Shown here in pieces: positions 28,246 through 37,525 of a DNA stretch of 64,000 bases (positions are counted from its first letter, which is position 1; each line of letters begins with the position of its first letter). Source of the stretch: Sporosarcina oncorhynchi (GTDB lineage Bacteria; Bacillota; Bacilli; Bacillales_A; Planococcaceae). The position numbers were made by a program, and so were the translations under genes. Where the stretch lies: positions 1,732,001 to 1,796,000 of the forward strand of contig NZ_CP129118.1 of NCBI RefSeq assembly GCF_033304615.1, in the 5' to 3' direction. Under the pieces are notes generated by a model that saw only the letters and a program-made list of their open reading frames with translations, was not told the DNA's origin and made no database searches.

Positions 28246-29544
28246 TCAATGCAGTCTCTCTGTTTTGATAACCTCCGTATTTTCTGTATCTACAAGAACG
28301 TTATACGTTCCAGTTTGGCCATTCTCATCGCGTGTAACCGTTAAATAATAAGCTAATCTTTGTTCAAATTTGCTATTTTCAACATAAGCCATTTCATTTT
28401 TCGCAATTTTCACGTCTTCAAAGAAGAATTCATTCCAATCGATTTTTTCGATTTTCTGCCGATGGAGTTTCTCTTTTTGAATATATTCCGTAGCGTCAAG
28501 CCCGATTAACTCTCCAGTATCTTTTGCAATTTTGAGGTGAATTGCATCTGAAAATACTTTAGCTTCATAAAAGGGTTCTTTCCTGACATAGACGAGATGC
28601 CATGCTGTTGAATTCTCTCTAGCTTCTTCGAAAACGAGGTCATTATATTCCGCTAATTCGAGGAAAGCATCTCCTCTTTTTTCAATCTCTTCAAAAGTAA
28701 GGCTTCCTTTTCCAAAAGGCCTTTCGGATAAGTAGGAAAGCACATGGCCACCCTTTTCTGTTATGTCAATATAGCCAAGCGATTCACCATCAGTGAACCG
28801 GATATGAAAGAATGGATAAGGCGCACCGGGTTTGCTCATTTCAACACCCATCACATCATTGGATACTTCCGGGAAAAGAGTTTGGAACCTCTTGACAGCT
28901 TCTGCCTGTTTCACTTTTGGCTCATCGATATTTTTTAATTCCTTCTTTTTCATCCTGTCAGATTCACTTGCAGTCAGGGGAAAATCACTTTCGGTATAAC
29001 TTTTGATGGATTGACTAATATTCGTCCAGTTAGACTCGTTATTCGTTGCATTTAAACGATCTGTCCATTCATCCATAGAATATCTTCCGTCTACTAGCCC
29101 AGACGTAGCGACCAACCATTCCTTCTTCATCTCACCAAGATTTTTAGAAGCTTGTGACATAACTGTATGATAATCTTTAGGCATCCCCGAAGCGTCAACC
29201 TCTTTTGCGTAATTTCCGATTCTTCCAAGATAGTTCATCCACGAAGTGGAAAATCCCTGGTCTAGAGGTAATGAGGATACTGAATTTTTAATATCGGATG
29301 ACAGCCTCCAAATATCATCTCGAGCTTTTGAAGACCCTTCAGATTCATTGAACAAAAGTGTCTGTTTCACTGCAGAATCTAGTTCTTCGAATTTTTCGGA
29401 TGCATCCGACATTTTTTTTGCATATTGGTTACTTAGCGCCAACGATAATTTCTCATTTTCTGCAGACTTGTTTACTGCAAACACTGAAACAACGACTAAA
29501 ACGTAAGCGAGAACAAAAAGTATTTTTTTCATAGTGTTGTCCAC
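28246..29544 (-). CDS. ypeB: Germination protein YpeB
   Basis: YpeB (432 residues) has an N-terminal membrane anchor (about 5-22), an extracellular helical region and three PepSY-like repeats in the C-terminal half. In Bacillus spores it stabilises and localises SleB and is needed for cortex breakdown. It follows sleB directly, in the usual bicistronic order. The start is uncertain: GTG 29544 is only two bases after GGAG, while the ATG at 29532 is about 14 away. Either gives the same membrane anchor. Confidence 0.93.
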   Translation of the reverse strand: MDNTMKKILFVLAYVLVVVSVFAVNKSAENEKLSLALSNQYAKKMSDASEKFEELDSAVKQTLLFNESEGSSKARDDIWRLSSDIKNSVSSLPLDQGFSTSWMNYLGRIGNYAKEVDASGMPKDYHTVMSQASKNLGEMKKEWLVATSGLVDGRYSMDEWTDRLNATNNESNWTNISQSIKSYTESDFPLTASESDRMKKKELKNIDEPKVKQAEAVKRFQTLFPEVSNDVMGVEMSKPGAPYPFFHIRFTDGESLGYIDITEKGGHVLSYLSERPFGKGSLTFEEIEKRGDAFLELAEYNDLVFEEARENSTAWHLVYVRKEPFYEAKVFSDAIHLKIAKDTGELIGLDATEYIQKEKLHRQKIEKIDWNEFFFEDVKIAKNEMAYVENSKFEQRLAYYLTVTRDENGQTGTYNVLVDTENTEVIKTERLH

Positions 29545-29592
29545 AGCTCCATTTTTTTAACGGAGCTATTCAATCCTCCTTCATTTACAGAA

Positions 29593-30378
29593 TCAGTGAC
29601 AGAAAACATGCAGCCCTATTTTCTTAATCTGGGGTCTCGACCATATCCATTTACTTGTTGCTGTAATAGGATTGAAATAGTAAATGGAACTTTCCGATGG
29701 ATCCCACCCGTTCAAAGCATCCAATACAGCCTCTTTCGCACGATCATTGGGCGTTAGCCATATTTGACCATCTGCTACAGCTGTAAATGCTCCTGGTTGG
29801 AAAATAACACCGCCAACTGTATCTGGAAAGTCAGGGTGTTCTACGCGGTTAAGGATGACAGCTGCGACGGCGACTTGCCCTTCATATGGCTCTCCTCGGG
29901 CTTCACCGTAAACAGCATTAGCCATTAATTTCAAGTCTTGTTCAGAATACTTGGATGGCAAGTGTATATTTTCTTTCTTGCCACCTCCCTTTTTAACTTG
30001 AGATGACAGTGGCGTCCCTCCATAATAAGTAAACTGATTCCCTTTCTTTATGTTATCCATGACAAACTTCTCGTCATATGAAGAAGCAGCAGTCAACTTC
30101 TTTTTCGTCAAGGATCCAGCAATTCCATCTAACGGCATGCCATATTTTTCTTGAAAATTACGTAAAGCCCAATAGGTTCCATAGCCAAATTTACCGTCAA
30201 TCTCTCCATTATAAAAACCAATATATTGCAGTCTGGCCTGCAGTTCGATGACATCGTCCCCTGTTGCACCTTTACTTAAATCCCTGGAGGAAAAAGCATC
30301 TGTGTGATCACTTGTAACCATAAACGAAATTCCAATTACAGCAATAACCGCCAATAAGCTTGTAAATATTTTCTTCAT
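29593..30378 (-). CDS. sleB: Spore cortex-lytic enzyme SleB
   Basis: SleB (261 residues) is a lytic transglycosylase that cuts cortex peptidoglycan at muramic-delta-lactam during germination. It shows a signal peptide (about 1-28), a peptidoglycan-binding domain (about 38-95, GDDVIELQARLQYIGFY) and a C-terminal hydrolase domain with MANAVYGEARGEPYEGQVAV near 150-170; the Glu in EARGE is the candidate catalytic residue. AAAAGGAGGG precedes ATG 30378. Made in the forespore under sigma-G in relatives; I could not identify a promoter with confidence. Confidence 0.95.
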   Translation of the reverse strand: MKKIFTSLLAVIAVIGISFMVTSDHTDAFSSRDLSKGATGDDVIELQARLQYIGFYNGEIDGKFGYGTYWALRNFQEKYGMPLDGIAGSLTKKKLTAASSYDEKFVMDNIKKGNQFTYYGGTPLSSQVKKGGGKKENIHLPSKYSEQDLKLMANAVYGEARGEPYEGQVAVAAVILNRVEHPDFPDTVGGVIFQPGAFTAVADGQIWLTPNDRAKEAVLDALNGWDPSESSIYYFNPITATSKWIWSRPQIKKIGLHVFCH

Positions 30379-30444
30379 ATTAGACCCTCCTTTTCTTCAG
30401 TTTGTCCAAGTAATACGGTTTTATTAGTTTTTGACAATAAAAAA

Positions 30445-30474
30445 AATCCGACTGTATCGCCGGATCTTCGGATT
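30445..30474 (-). terminator. Terminator after prsW
   Basis: Stem AATCCGA / TCGGATT with a loop that can form more pairs, followed by eight T residues on the minus strand, directly after the prsW stop. Confidence 0.75.
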
Positions 30475-30483
30475 GGTATTCAG

Positions 30484-31170
30484 TTATCTTTTAATCTTCA
30501 AATTCGCTTTTCTTCTGAATTGCTGCATAGCAAATGTATGAGCGTATTTCACCCTTGTTAGCCCGAACCACCATAAAAAAAGCATGAAAGGTATAATCAG
30601 ATATAATGAAAGATCGTTTACCCCTAGAATCCCGTTATAAATGAAGTGTAGTATAAAAGGGGCGAAAAAAGCGAAGAACAACATACCTTTTCGGTTTGAA
30701 CCAACTATGAATTTAGCTCTCCCGAAATAATAACCCATGACGACACCGAATAATGCATGACTCGACACAGGCAACAAAGCTCTCAAGAAAGCCGTATCCA
30801 CCCCAAAAGTAAACAGGTAAAGGATGTTTTCCACTGTCGCAAAGCCCAAAGAAACACTTGCGCCGTAAAGAATTCCATCGTATGCGTCTTCGAACTCGAC
30901 ATGTTTAAAGATGGCAATTAATAAGATGAGCCATTTGAAAAACTCCTCTATACCACTCGTGAAAATAGCGTTCCGAAAAAACTCATTCTGGATTATCTGC
31001 TCTTCTTCAAACACATGTTGAACGAACATAATCGGGAATGTCATGATAGCACCATAAATGAACGTATGAAACAAAGTAAGTGAAGGTTCCTTAGCTATCT
31101 GTTTACGCAAATAAAAATAGCTGAATAAAGCCAGACCTGGCGCAATCGCCACTGAAAGCAAAATGATCAT
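30484..31170 (-). CDS. prsW: PrsW family intramembrane protease
   Basis: A 228-residue polytopic membrane protein with about seven helices. The catalytic acid motif EExxK is seen as EEFFK at 75-79, as in PrsW of B. subtilis, which cuts anti-sigma factor RsiW at site 1. The RsiW-SigW pair is not in the window, so its substrate here is unknown; RsiX, in the window, is not a known PrsW substrate. Upstream of sleB as in B. subtilis. Length and topology are typical. Confidence 0.92.
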   Translation of the reverse strand: MIILLSVAIAPGLALFSYFYLRKQIAKEPSLTLFHTFIYGAIMTFPIMFVQHVFEEEQIIQNEFFRNAIFTSGIEEFFKWLILLIAIFKHVEFEDAYDGILYGASVSLGFATVENILYLFTFGVDTAFLRALLPVSSHALFGVVMGYYFGRAKFIVGSNRKGMLFFAFFAPFILHFIYNGILGVNDLSLYLIIPFMLFLWWFGLTRVKYAHTFAMQQFRRKANLKIKR

Positions 31171-31236
31171 ACCCAGGCAGTCATCCTTTCCCTACTACTC
31201 ATCATTCCGATGTTTTAACAAAACAGCTAGCAAACA

Positions 31237-32202
31237 CTATAACATCCGCCTGCTTATATCCTCCGCAATAAGTCCGCCATGCAGTCTTCCGTTTTCTATA
31301 AATATTTCATTTGAATTATTCCCTGCGGCAATGACACCCGCAATATATAAACCTTCGACATTCGATTCCATAGTCGAATCATTAAATTTCGGTTTTCCAC
31401 TTTCTTTATCGATTTCTACACCCATACGAGCTATAAATTCGTGATCAGGATGGTACCCAATCATCGCAAATACATAATCATTGGCAACTGTCAACTTTTC
31501 ACCATTCGTATCGAACTGCACTGATGTTTCAGTGATTTCCTCGATTGTCGCATTAAAATGCATCGAAATTTCACCGCTTCGAACAAAACTGTCGAATGTA
31601 GGTAAAATCCAAGGTTTTACACTTGGGGAATACTCCGACCCTCTATAGAGTGCTGTGACGGATGCACCTGCACGTACAAGTTCAATCGCAGCATCAATTG
31701 CAGAGTTCTTACCGCCGATAATAACAACATTCTTACCAAAGAAAGGATGCCCTTCTTTAAAATAATTGAAAACTTTAGGTAATTCTGCTCCTCGTACGTC
31801 AAGCTTGTTTGGATTGTCATAATAACCTGTAGCGACGACAACATATTTAGCTGAATAAGTGTTTTTATCCGATTCAACAATGAACTCATTATTAGTTTTC
31901 TTGACATTTCGCACAGTTTCAAAACTGTTCAAAGCTAGATTTTTCATTTTGGCAACTGTACGGTAGTAGACAAGCGCATCATTTCTTTTTGGTTTTTCTT
32001 TCGCAGTGATGAACGGAATATCCCCGATAGATAGTTTTATACTAGAACTGAAAAACGTTTGGTGTGTGGGATAACGGTAGATCGAATTGACAATATTCCC
32101 TTTTTCAATTATGAGAACATCCAATCCTTTATCCTGTAATTCAATAGCGGCGGATAAGCCACATGGCCCTCCACCGATAATGATGACATCTTTATTGTTC
32201 AT
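31237..32202 (-). CDS. ypdA: YpdA family putative bacillithiol disulfide reductase
   Basis: FAD/NAD(P)H pyridine nucleotide oxidoreductase of 321 residues. The FAD-binding motif GGGPCG is at 10-15 and the NADPH-binding GGKNSAID block near 161-168. In Firmicutes YpdA reduces bacillithiol disulfide. The Cys in GGGPCG is characteristic of the family. Between prsW and ypbG-like, as in Bacillus. Its presence supports bacillithiol use in this organism; the synthesis genes are outside the window. Confidence 0.93.
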   Translation of the reverse strand: MNNKDVIIIGGGPCGLSAAIELQDKGLDVLIIEKGNIVNSIYRYPTHQTFFSSSIKLSIGDIPFITAKEKPKRNDALVYYRTVAKMKNLALNSFETVRNVKKTNNEFIVESDKNTYSAKYVVVATGYYDNPNKLDVRGAELPKVFNYFKEGHPFFGKNVVIIGGKNSAIDAAIELVRAGASVTALYRGSEYSPSVKPWILPTFDSFVRSGEISMHFNATIEEITETSVQFDTNGEKLTVANDYVFAMIGYHPDHEFIARMGVEIDKESGKPKFNDSTMESNVEGLYIAGVIAAGNNSNEIFIENGRLHGGLIAEDISRRML

Positions 32203-32224
32203 TTAAAATCAGCTTCTTTCAACA

Positions 32225-32998
32225 TCAATAATTTATTTTAATAACATGACTTTCCGGCTTGGCACCGAGTCTCAATGGAAGTAGTGAAGTTCCATATCCG
32301 TTGCTAATCAGTTTGGCTTTGCCCTCTTGTTCTGAAAACTTGCCTAACGGTTGCATACCGTACTTTCCGAATCGGATTTGTCCTCCATGCATATGTCCGG
32401 CAAGCATCAACTCTGGATGAATGATTTCTTCGATTTTTCTAAACAGAGACGGCGTATGTGTGGCAACAATCAAATGCTTATACTGATTGATATTTTTTAA
32501 AGTACTTTGCACATCGACATTCCGATTTGAAGGGTCATCCGTTCCACAAATAGCCCAAGAAGGATGGACTTTAATAACCGCATTTTCATTATCCAATATT
32601 GTTCCACCGTTTCGTGTGATAATCTCTCTTAACGCTTCCTCACCAATTTCACGGTCGTTATTTCCCCAAATGAAAAACAATTGACCAAGTTTTGAAAGCT
32701 CTTTTACATTACGATTGATTCGTGAAAGTGGTACACCGCCTTCAGCTAGATCACCGCCAATTACAACGACATCCATTTCTCCAAATGTTTTCACTTGCTT
32801 CATCAATCGTTTGTCAATACGTCTTCGATGTATGTCAGAGATGAAAAAAACGGACAGAACCTTCCGTTCCGGATTTTCAGAATCTACACTGTACGAATGG
32901 TGGCAAACATTACGTCGTTTTGCTAAAAAGAACATATGCATTAATAAACTAATTATGAATAGAAAAACAGCTAAAGTGCATTTAAATAGTATTTTCAT
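32225..32998 (-). CDS. ypbG: Metallophosphoesterase, YpbG-like
   Basis: Calcineurin-like phosphoesterase of 257 residues, with an N-terminal membrane anchor (about 4-23). Metal-binding motifs are present in order: FISDIHRRR, VIGGDLAEGG, WGNNDRE, ATHTPS and GHMHGGQ. Members may act on lipid or nucleotide phosphates; the substrate is not known. ATG 32998 follows ATAGGTG; the GTG start at 33013 is less likely. Adjacent genes are ypdA and the LysM gene. Confidence 0.85.
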   Translation of the reverse strand: MKILFKCTLAVFLFIISLLMHMFFLAKRRNVCHHSYSVDSENPERKVLSVFFISDIHRRRIDKRLMKQVKTFGEMDVVVIGGDLAEGGVPLSRINRNVKELSKLGQLFFIWGNNDREIGEEALREIITRNGGTILDNENAVIKVHPSWAICGTDDPSNRNVDVQSTLKNINQYKHLIVATHTPSLFRKIEEIIHPELMLAGHMHGGQIRFGKYGMQPLGKFSEQEGKAKLISNGYGTSLLPLRLGAKPESHVIKINY

Positions 32999-33065
32999 GT
33001 TGGCACCTATCACAAGAAAAAGGCAAAGAAGCGAACTTTGCCTAACTCTGGATTCTCAGAATATA

Positions 33066-33782
33066 TCACTTTGGTATTATTAATTTTTGTCCTACTCTTA
33101 TATCATTTGACGATAGACCATTCGCTTTCTTGATCTTTTCAACACCAACATCTGATCCGTAATAATTCATAGAAATACGGTATAACGTCTCATTAGCAGC
33201 GACAATATGTGTTGCTGACTGAGGTTTTGTTTCAGGTTTTGTTTCAGGTTTCGTTTCAGGTTTCCTTTGTGGCTTCGTTTCAGGTTTTACTTCAGGTTTC
33301 GCTTGCGGCTTTGTTTCAGGTTTCACTTCAGGTTTTTCCACTTCAGGTTTTTCTTTCCCGTCAGAAACATCATCTTTTCCATTTGCGGGAGGATTAACTG
33401 ACACTGGCGGTTTGCCCGCACCTGTATTTGTTTCTATTTTAGCACTATCGGAGTTCTCTTCCTTATCTGAATCATCCACAACCGAGACAGATCCTGCCGT
33501 CTTTCCAGGTGATATGTCCATTGTTACGTCTGATTTGTCACTAGCCGAACCGCTATCCGAACCAAAATAGAAATTATAGATCACAAACGCAAATATTAAA
33601 ATAGGAATAAACGCAAAGACCCCAAGAATAATATTTATCATCGTATGGTTAGAGGTTTTTCTCGACTTGCGTTGTCTCCCATGCCGTTCAATTCTAGAAG
33701 GCAATTGGTCATCGGTACCATTGTTCAGATCTATTTCTTTACGCTGTTCTTCGAAATCGGTTTTATAATCATTATTATTCAT
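33066..33782 (-). CDS. ypbE: LysM-domain membrane protein, YpbE-like
   Basis: A 238-residue protein: a basic cytoplasmic N-terminus (to about 45), one transmembrane helix (about 47-70), a long Lys/Pro/Glu-rich linker with repeated KPETKPE-type units (about 145-190), and a C-terminal LysM domain (about 193-236, THIVAANETLYRISMNYYGS). LysM binds peptidoglycan, so the protein likely links membrane and wall. The repetitive linker is low-complexity and variable. ATG 33782 is preferred, with AGGAG nine bases upstream. It sits beside ypbG-like and recS. Confidence 0.85.
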   Translation of the reverse strand: MNNNDYKTDFEEQRKEIDLNNGTDDQLPSRIERHGRQRKSRKTSNHTMINIILGVFAFIPILIFAFVIYNFYFGSDSGSASDKSDVTMDISPGKTAGSVSVVDDSDKEENSDSAKIETNTGAGKPPVSVNPPANGKDDVSDGKEKPEVEKPEVKPETKPQAKPEVKPETKPQRKPETKPETKPETKPQSATHIVAANETLYRISMNYYGSDVGVEKIKKANGLSSNDIRVGQKLIIPK

Positions 33783-33862
33783 CTGCATATTCTCCTATCC
33801 CATGATGCTCTTCATTCTATTATGACGAATAATGTCGTAAAAGTAAACGACCATACGATATA

Positions 33863-35299
33863 TCACCCCAGTAGCTTAGTTATCCTTTCGTCCCAACTCA
33901 TTATCGATTGTTCGGACTGCCCACTTTTTCCGGAAAATAACCATTCGATTTCCTCAAGTCCACAATTCGAACAGCATTGAGCCGGTTTTACGTTATAGCT
34001 TTCACCAAAATACGACAAAGCATTTCGACGAATACACTTATCACTAGTGACAAGTGTAAGCATTTTTTTCAATTGGTAATCCTTCTCTTCAGCTATGTCT
34101 TTCAGTTTCAAAACGATTTCGTCCACAGTAAGTTTTTCAACATAGTAATCGATTACCCTTTTCCCTGTTTCCGTCAAACTTGTAAACTTAGCAGCATCTG
34201 CTGATTCTATTCCTTGATGGAGAAGATTTGTATAATGACGAACTTCTACTTCACGCGGGATATCCGCTTGTATGATGAATTCCGTTAACCGCTCATCTGA
34301 AGGCATATATAACAAAGTTGCAGCTGATAACAGACCGTCCCTGCCTGCCCTTCCAACTTCTTGAATGTAATCTGCAATAGTAGAAGGCATGTGTTCATGT
34401 ATGACCTGGCGGATATTATTGATATGTATTCCCATTCCAAATGCGTTCGTTGCACATATCCATTGAAGCTCACCAGAGAGAAATTGACCTTGAATAATCG
34501 ATCGGTCATCCTGATCCTTGCCTGCATGATAAGATTGACATGAAACGCCCATTTTTTGAAGTTCCATCGCTAATTGGTCGGCACGTTTGCGAGAACTTGT
34601 ATAAATGATTCCCGGGCCAGTCGTATTGGCTACACGTTCTTTAATCCATTCCAGTTTGGCGGATTGTGTATCCAATTGCAATACTGAGTAACTAATGTTT
34701 TTTCGATCCAATGATTGTCGCACGATAGCAGGTTTGTCCATCTGCAAGTAGCGGGTAATGTCCATTGTCACTTTGTCATCTGCAGTTGCTGTCAATGCTA
34801 AAACAGGTGTAGACGGAATAGTAGAAATGAATTCACCAATTCGTAAATAATCAGGCCGGAAGTCGAATCCCCATTGTGAAATGCAGTGGGCTTCATCCAC
34901 AACAACTAATCCAATAGTAAGTTTTTTTAAATGCCCTATACTATTTTTGCGAGCCAGCATTTCTGGTGAAATGAAAATGAATTTATAGTGGTTTAATTCA
35001 TTCATCACTATTTCACGAGCACTGTACGACAAAAAAGAATTCAGTGCAATGACCCGCTTTTCCCCGTTCTTACGCATTTGAGTGACTTGATCTTCCATTA
35101 ATGAAACGAGCGGCGAAATAATTAAAACAGTGCCTGTCATCAAATAGCCTGGTAACTGATAACATAAGGATTTGCCCATCCCTGTTGGAAGGATAGCAAT
35201 CGTGTCCTCGCCTTCCAAAACATGCTCAACCACTTCCCGCTGACCAGGCCTGAATTGTTCATAACCGAAGTGCCGTTGCAGTTCACGAATAAGATCCAT
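33863..35299 (-). CDS. recS: RecQ-family DNA helicase RecS
   Basis: Superfamily 2 helicase of 478 residues. The motifs are in order: motif I GMGKS near residue 41, motif II DEAH in VVDEAHCISQWGFDFRPDY near 135, motif VI QEVGRAGRDG near 318, and a zinc-binding C-terminal region with Cys in KCIRRNALSYF and CCSNCG. It is a short RecQ without an HRDC domain, as RecS/YpbC. The ATG at 35299 follows AAGGATGG, overlapping the ypbB stop by one base. The two genes are thus coupled. Confidence 0.92.
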   Translation of the reverse strand: MDLIRELQRHFGYEQFRPGQREVVEHVLEGEDTIAILPTGMGKSLCYQLPGYLMTGTVLIISPLVSLMEDQVTQMRKNGEKRVIALNSFLSYSAREIVMNELNHYKFIFISPEMLARKNSIGHLKKLTIGLVVVDEAHCISQWGFDFRPDYLRIGEFISTIPSTPVLALTATADDKVTMDITRYLQMDKPAIVRQSLDRKNISYSVLQLDTQSAKLEWIKERVANTTGPGIIYTSSRKRADQLAMELQKMGVSCQSYHAGKDQDDRSIIQGQFLSGELQWICATNAFGMGIHINNIRQVIHEHMPSTIADYIQEVGRAGRDGLLSAATLLYMPSDERLTEFIIQADIPREVEVRHYTNLLHQGIESADAAKFTSLTETGKRVIDYYVEKLTVDEIVLKLKDIAEEKDYQLKKMLTLVTSDKCIRRNALSYFGESYNVKPAQCCSNCGLEEIEWLFSGKSGQSEQSIMSWDERITKLLG

Positions 35300-36336
35300 C
35301 AATGTTCACCATCCTTATACACAGCCATTATTAATCTTAATTTAAAATAGGAAAGTGAGCTAAATGCCTCTTTCAATACCTTTAAACGTTTTGTTCCAAT
35401 TGAATCAGCTTTTGCAATGACAGCTTTCATTTGTTTTTCAGTAACGAAATTCACAATAGGAAAAGAACTGTCATTCATCGCTATTTCAATCATATGATCT
35501 TCAATGGTACTCATTTTCAATTGCCTGATCTCAGCGATTCGCTCCAAAGCATGCCCCTGATCATAAAGTTTTTTTGTCCTGTTAGCCGAGTCGGTTAAAT
35601 AGGACTGAACTTTTATGTCAGCCGTTAGTTGCAAGAGGAAAGGTGTTCTCTTCGAAGTATCTATGCTATTCAGTAGTCTATGCAAACTCTCAATGAACAG
35701 TAGACGGATTGTAGGTGGTGGTTCATTCAATTCCATCGCTAATTGATCCCATGTTTTGGCGGTGCAATCTTTTCCGGAAAGGCGGCAACTGAAAATATAT
35801 TTTTGTATATCAGACATTCCACTTGCTTCAAGCGCAACGATTAGTTCAGAACCGATAGCTTTTGCAAATTCAGCTGATGTTATTGGTTGTTGATGCAACA
35901 TGTTTTTGACAAACAATTGGACTTCTCGATCTCTTTCAATTGGAAGAAATGTGCTCGTTCCTTGATGCAGATGTGAAAGCGTCTGCACAGTAAGTGCTAA
36001 TCTTTTAAAGAAGAGAATTTCCTTACCCCGGTAATCCCAACCGCTGAAATGGAAAGCATCCAATTTACCGGCTGCAATTTCACCAGTTGTCGTTAATCGG
36101 ATAAGTTTCTTATCCTCTTCAATGAAATTAGCTTTCCTAAGTACGTCTGTTGCTTCATCAAACTCCTGATCTGACAATTTAGGAAGAATACCAAAGAATG
36201 GTTTTACAGCAAAATATTCAACATCTTGAAGGGTTTGCCCAGATTTTTTCCCCCTCAATAAATGCAAACCGGCATTTATCGTACGCTCTCCATTCATTTT
36301 GCTTATAATAAATAATAGGATTGAAGACAAATCCAT
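35299..36336 (-). CDS. ypbB: YpbB, helix-turn-helix protein upstream of recS
   Basis: A 345-residue soluble protein with a C-terminal helix-turn-helix ([26 protein letters not shown], split around residues 272-297), as in the C-terminal domain of some helicases. YpbB is always paired with recS in Bacillus, which suggests a shared role in DNA repair or replication; direct function unknown. ATG 36336 is selected because GGGAGG lies eight bases upstream. Confidence 0.85.
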   Translation of the reverse strand: MDLSSILLFIISKMNGERTINAGLHLLRGKKSGQTLQDVEYFAVKPFFGILPKLSDQEFDEATDVLRKANFIEEDKKLIRLTTTGEIAAGKLDAFHFSGWDYRGKEILFFKRLALTVQTLSHLHQGTSTFLPIERDREVQLFVKNMLHQQPITSAEFAKAIGSELIVALEASGMSDIQKYIFSCRLSGKDCTAKTWDQLAMELNEPPPTIRLLFIESLHRLLNSIDTSKRTPFLLQLTADIKVQSYLTDSANRTKKLYDQGHALERIAEIRQLKMSTIEDHMIEIAMNDSSFPIVNFVTEKQMKAVIAKADSIGTKRLKVLKEAFSSLSYFKLRLIMAVYKDGEH

Positions 36337-36414
36337 GCCTAATTCCTCCCGAAACAATGTTTTTAGGTTGAAAACAAACGAAAACAGCTTTAGAATGATA
36401 AGGGAACTAATTAG

Positions 36415-36702
<288 letters not shown>

Positions 36703-36758
36703 CTCCAACTGAGTCTATGAATAGGTAGTATTAAAAAAGCCATCCAAAACGAATGTCT

Positions 36759-36871
36759 CAGACTATAGACAAAAGGGATAGAAATCTAATTGATTTCCAT
36801 CCCTTTTGTTTTTTTTACTATTTGGCTCAAAAACGTTAGACTGACACGACGTTGATTTCCGTTCCGGGCGG
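36759..36871. repeat. Intergenic repeat copy A, with terminator hairpin
   Basis: This 113-base stretch is nearly identical to 62237-62351 in the same orientation. It opens with CAGACTATAGACAAA, holds the 16-base stem described separately, and closes with a common tail containing ACGTTAGACTGACACGACG and TTCCGGGCGG. In this copy unrelated A/T-rich DNA follows the tail. Confidence 0.9.
36771..36816 (+). terminator. Terminator after fer (inside repeat copy A)
   Basis: Stem AAAAGGGATAGAAATC / GATTTCCATCCCTTTT (16 bases, one mismatch) with a 5-base loop, followed by GTTTTTTTT. It is on the sense strand of fer, 68 bases past its stop, and part of a longer repeat. Confidence 0.85.
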
Positions 36872-36950
36872 TTGCTTTCTTACCTCTAGTAAAACATTTT
36901 TATTTAAAAAGAATACGAAAGCTGAGTAACTTAATGGAGGAACGCTAAGA

Positions 36951-37075
36951 TTTCCGCTCCAGACAGGCGCTTTCCGTGGGGCGGGAGGAAGCCTCCTCGG
37001 TCGCAAAAGGCGCGACACTGCGGGGTCTTGCCTATCCCGATATCTCCCACAGGAGTCGCCTGTCTTCCGCTACAA
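36951..37075. repeat. GC-rich inverted-repeat intergenic element
   Basis: A roughly 125-base GC-rich block opens with GACAGGCGCTTTCCGTGGGG and closes with CCCACAGGAGTCGCCTGTC, which pair imperfectly, with two inner hairpins (GAGGAAGCCTCCTC; GTCGCAAAAGGCGCGAC). Its tail-like start TTTCCGCTCC resembles the end of repeat copies A and B. Similar extragenic elements occur in other Bacillales genomes; I see no coding potential. Confidence 0.7.
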
Positions 37076-37146
37076 TCTTACATAGCGAGAAAAAAAGAAA
37101 CTGACAAGCTAATTTCCTTCCTTATTTTAAGGTATCACAAATAGAC

Positions 37147-37303
37147 CTAACGCTTAGATAATTCAAGAGCGTTGCTGATATCTGTTTTTTGGTGACGCAT
37201 ACTTCCTGTTGCCATTTGAAGCTTAGCGCCTAATAGATTCATGCGTGTATATGAAAAGTTTTCATCTTGTAAAAAGCGCTCCAGACCCTGCGAATAGACA
37301 CCG
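37147..37303 (-). pseudogene. Possible remnant of a small protein gene
   Basis: On the minus strand one frame stays open from about 37303 to a TAG at 37147 with protein-like composition: NGVYSQGLERFLQ, then DENFSYTRMNLLGAKLQ, MATGSMRHQKTDISN and ALELSKR before the stop. It has no start codon with a ribosome site, and its 5' side runs into a GC-rich repeat block at about 37304. It looks like the last 50 codons of a gene cut by repeat insertion. I do not recognise the family. Confidence 0.3.
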
Positions 37304-37400
37304 TTGGTTGGAGCGGAGAGCGGCGACTCCAGCGAACGGCGTTTGCGAGCAGAAGCGTAGCTTTGCGAGCAGAAGGCTGCCTGAAGCCGTGTACCCGAAA
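37304..37400. repeat. GC-rich intergenic block with internal 14-bp direct repeat
   Basis: The block begins GTTGGTTGGAGCGGAGAGCGG and contains TTTGCGAGCAGAAG twice (37342-37355 and 37362-37375; 20-base period). Its composition (rich in GCG and AGC) differs from the A/T-rich DNA on both sides. Blocks starting with TGGAGCGGA are a recurring intergenic type in this bacterial group; no other copy is seen in the window. Confidence 0.5.
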
Positions 37401-37431
37401 ATCAAAATGGTAGCTTTATCTCTATTTTTTT

Positions 37432-37480
37432 AAAAAAGACTGTAGGCAAACACCCAAATTCATGGAGTTTGTCTACAGTC
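37432..37480 (-). terminator. Terminator after ribU
   Basis: A 14-base stem GACTGTAGACAAAC / GTTTGCCTACAGTC (one mismatch) ends in TTTTTT on the minus strand, 46 bases past the ribU stop. Just before it a second hairpin (AGCCATCC / GGATGGCT, 37484-37504) follows the ribU stop. The stem arm carries the same CAGACTGTAGACAAA word as the fer terminator region. Confidence 0.8.
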
Positions 37481-37525
37481 TGAAGCCATCCTAAACGGAT
37501 GGCTTTTTTAAGTTCTATAATTTTA

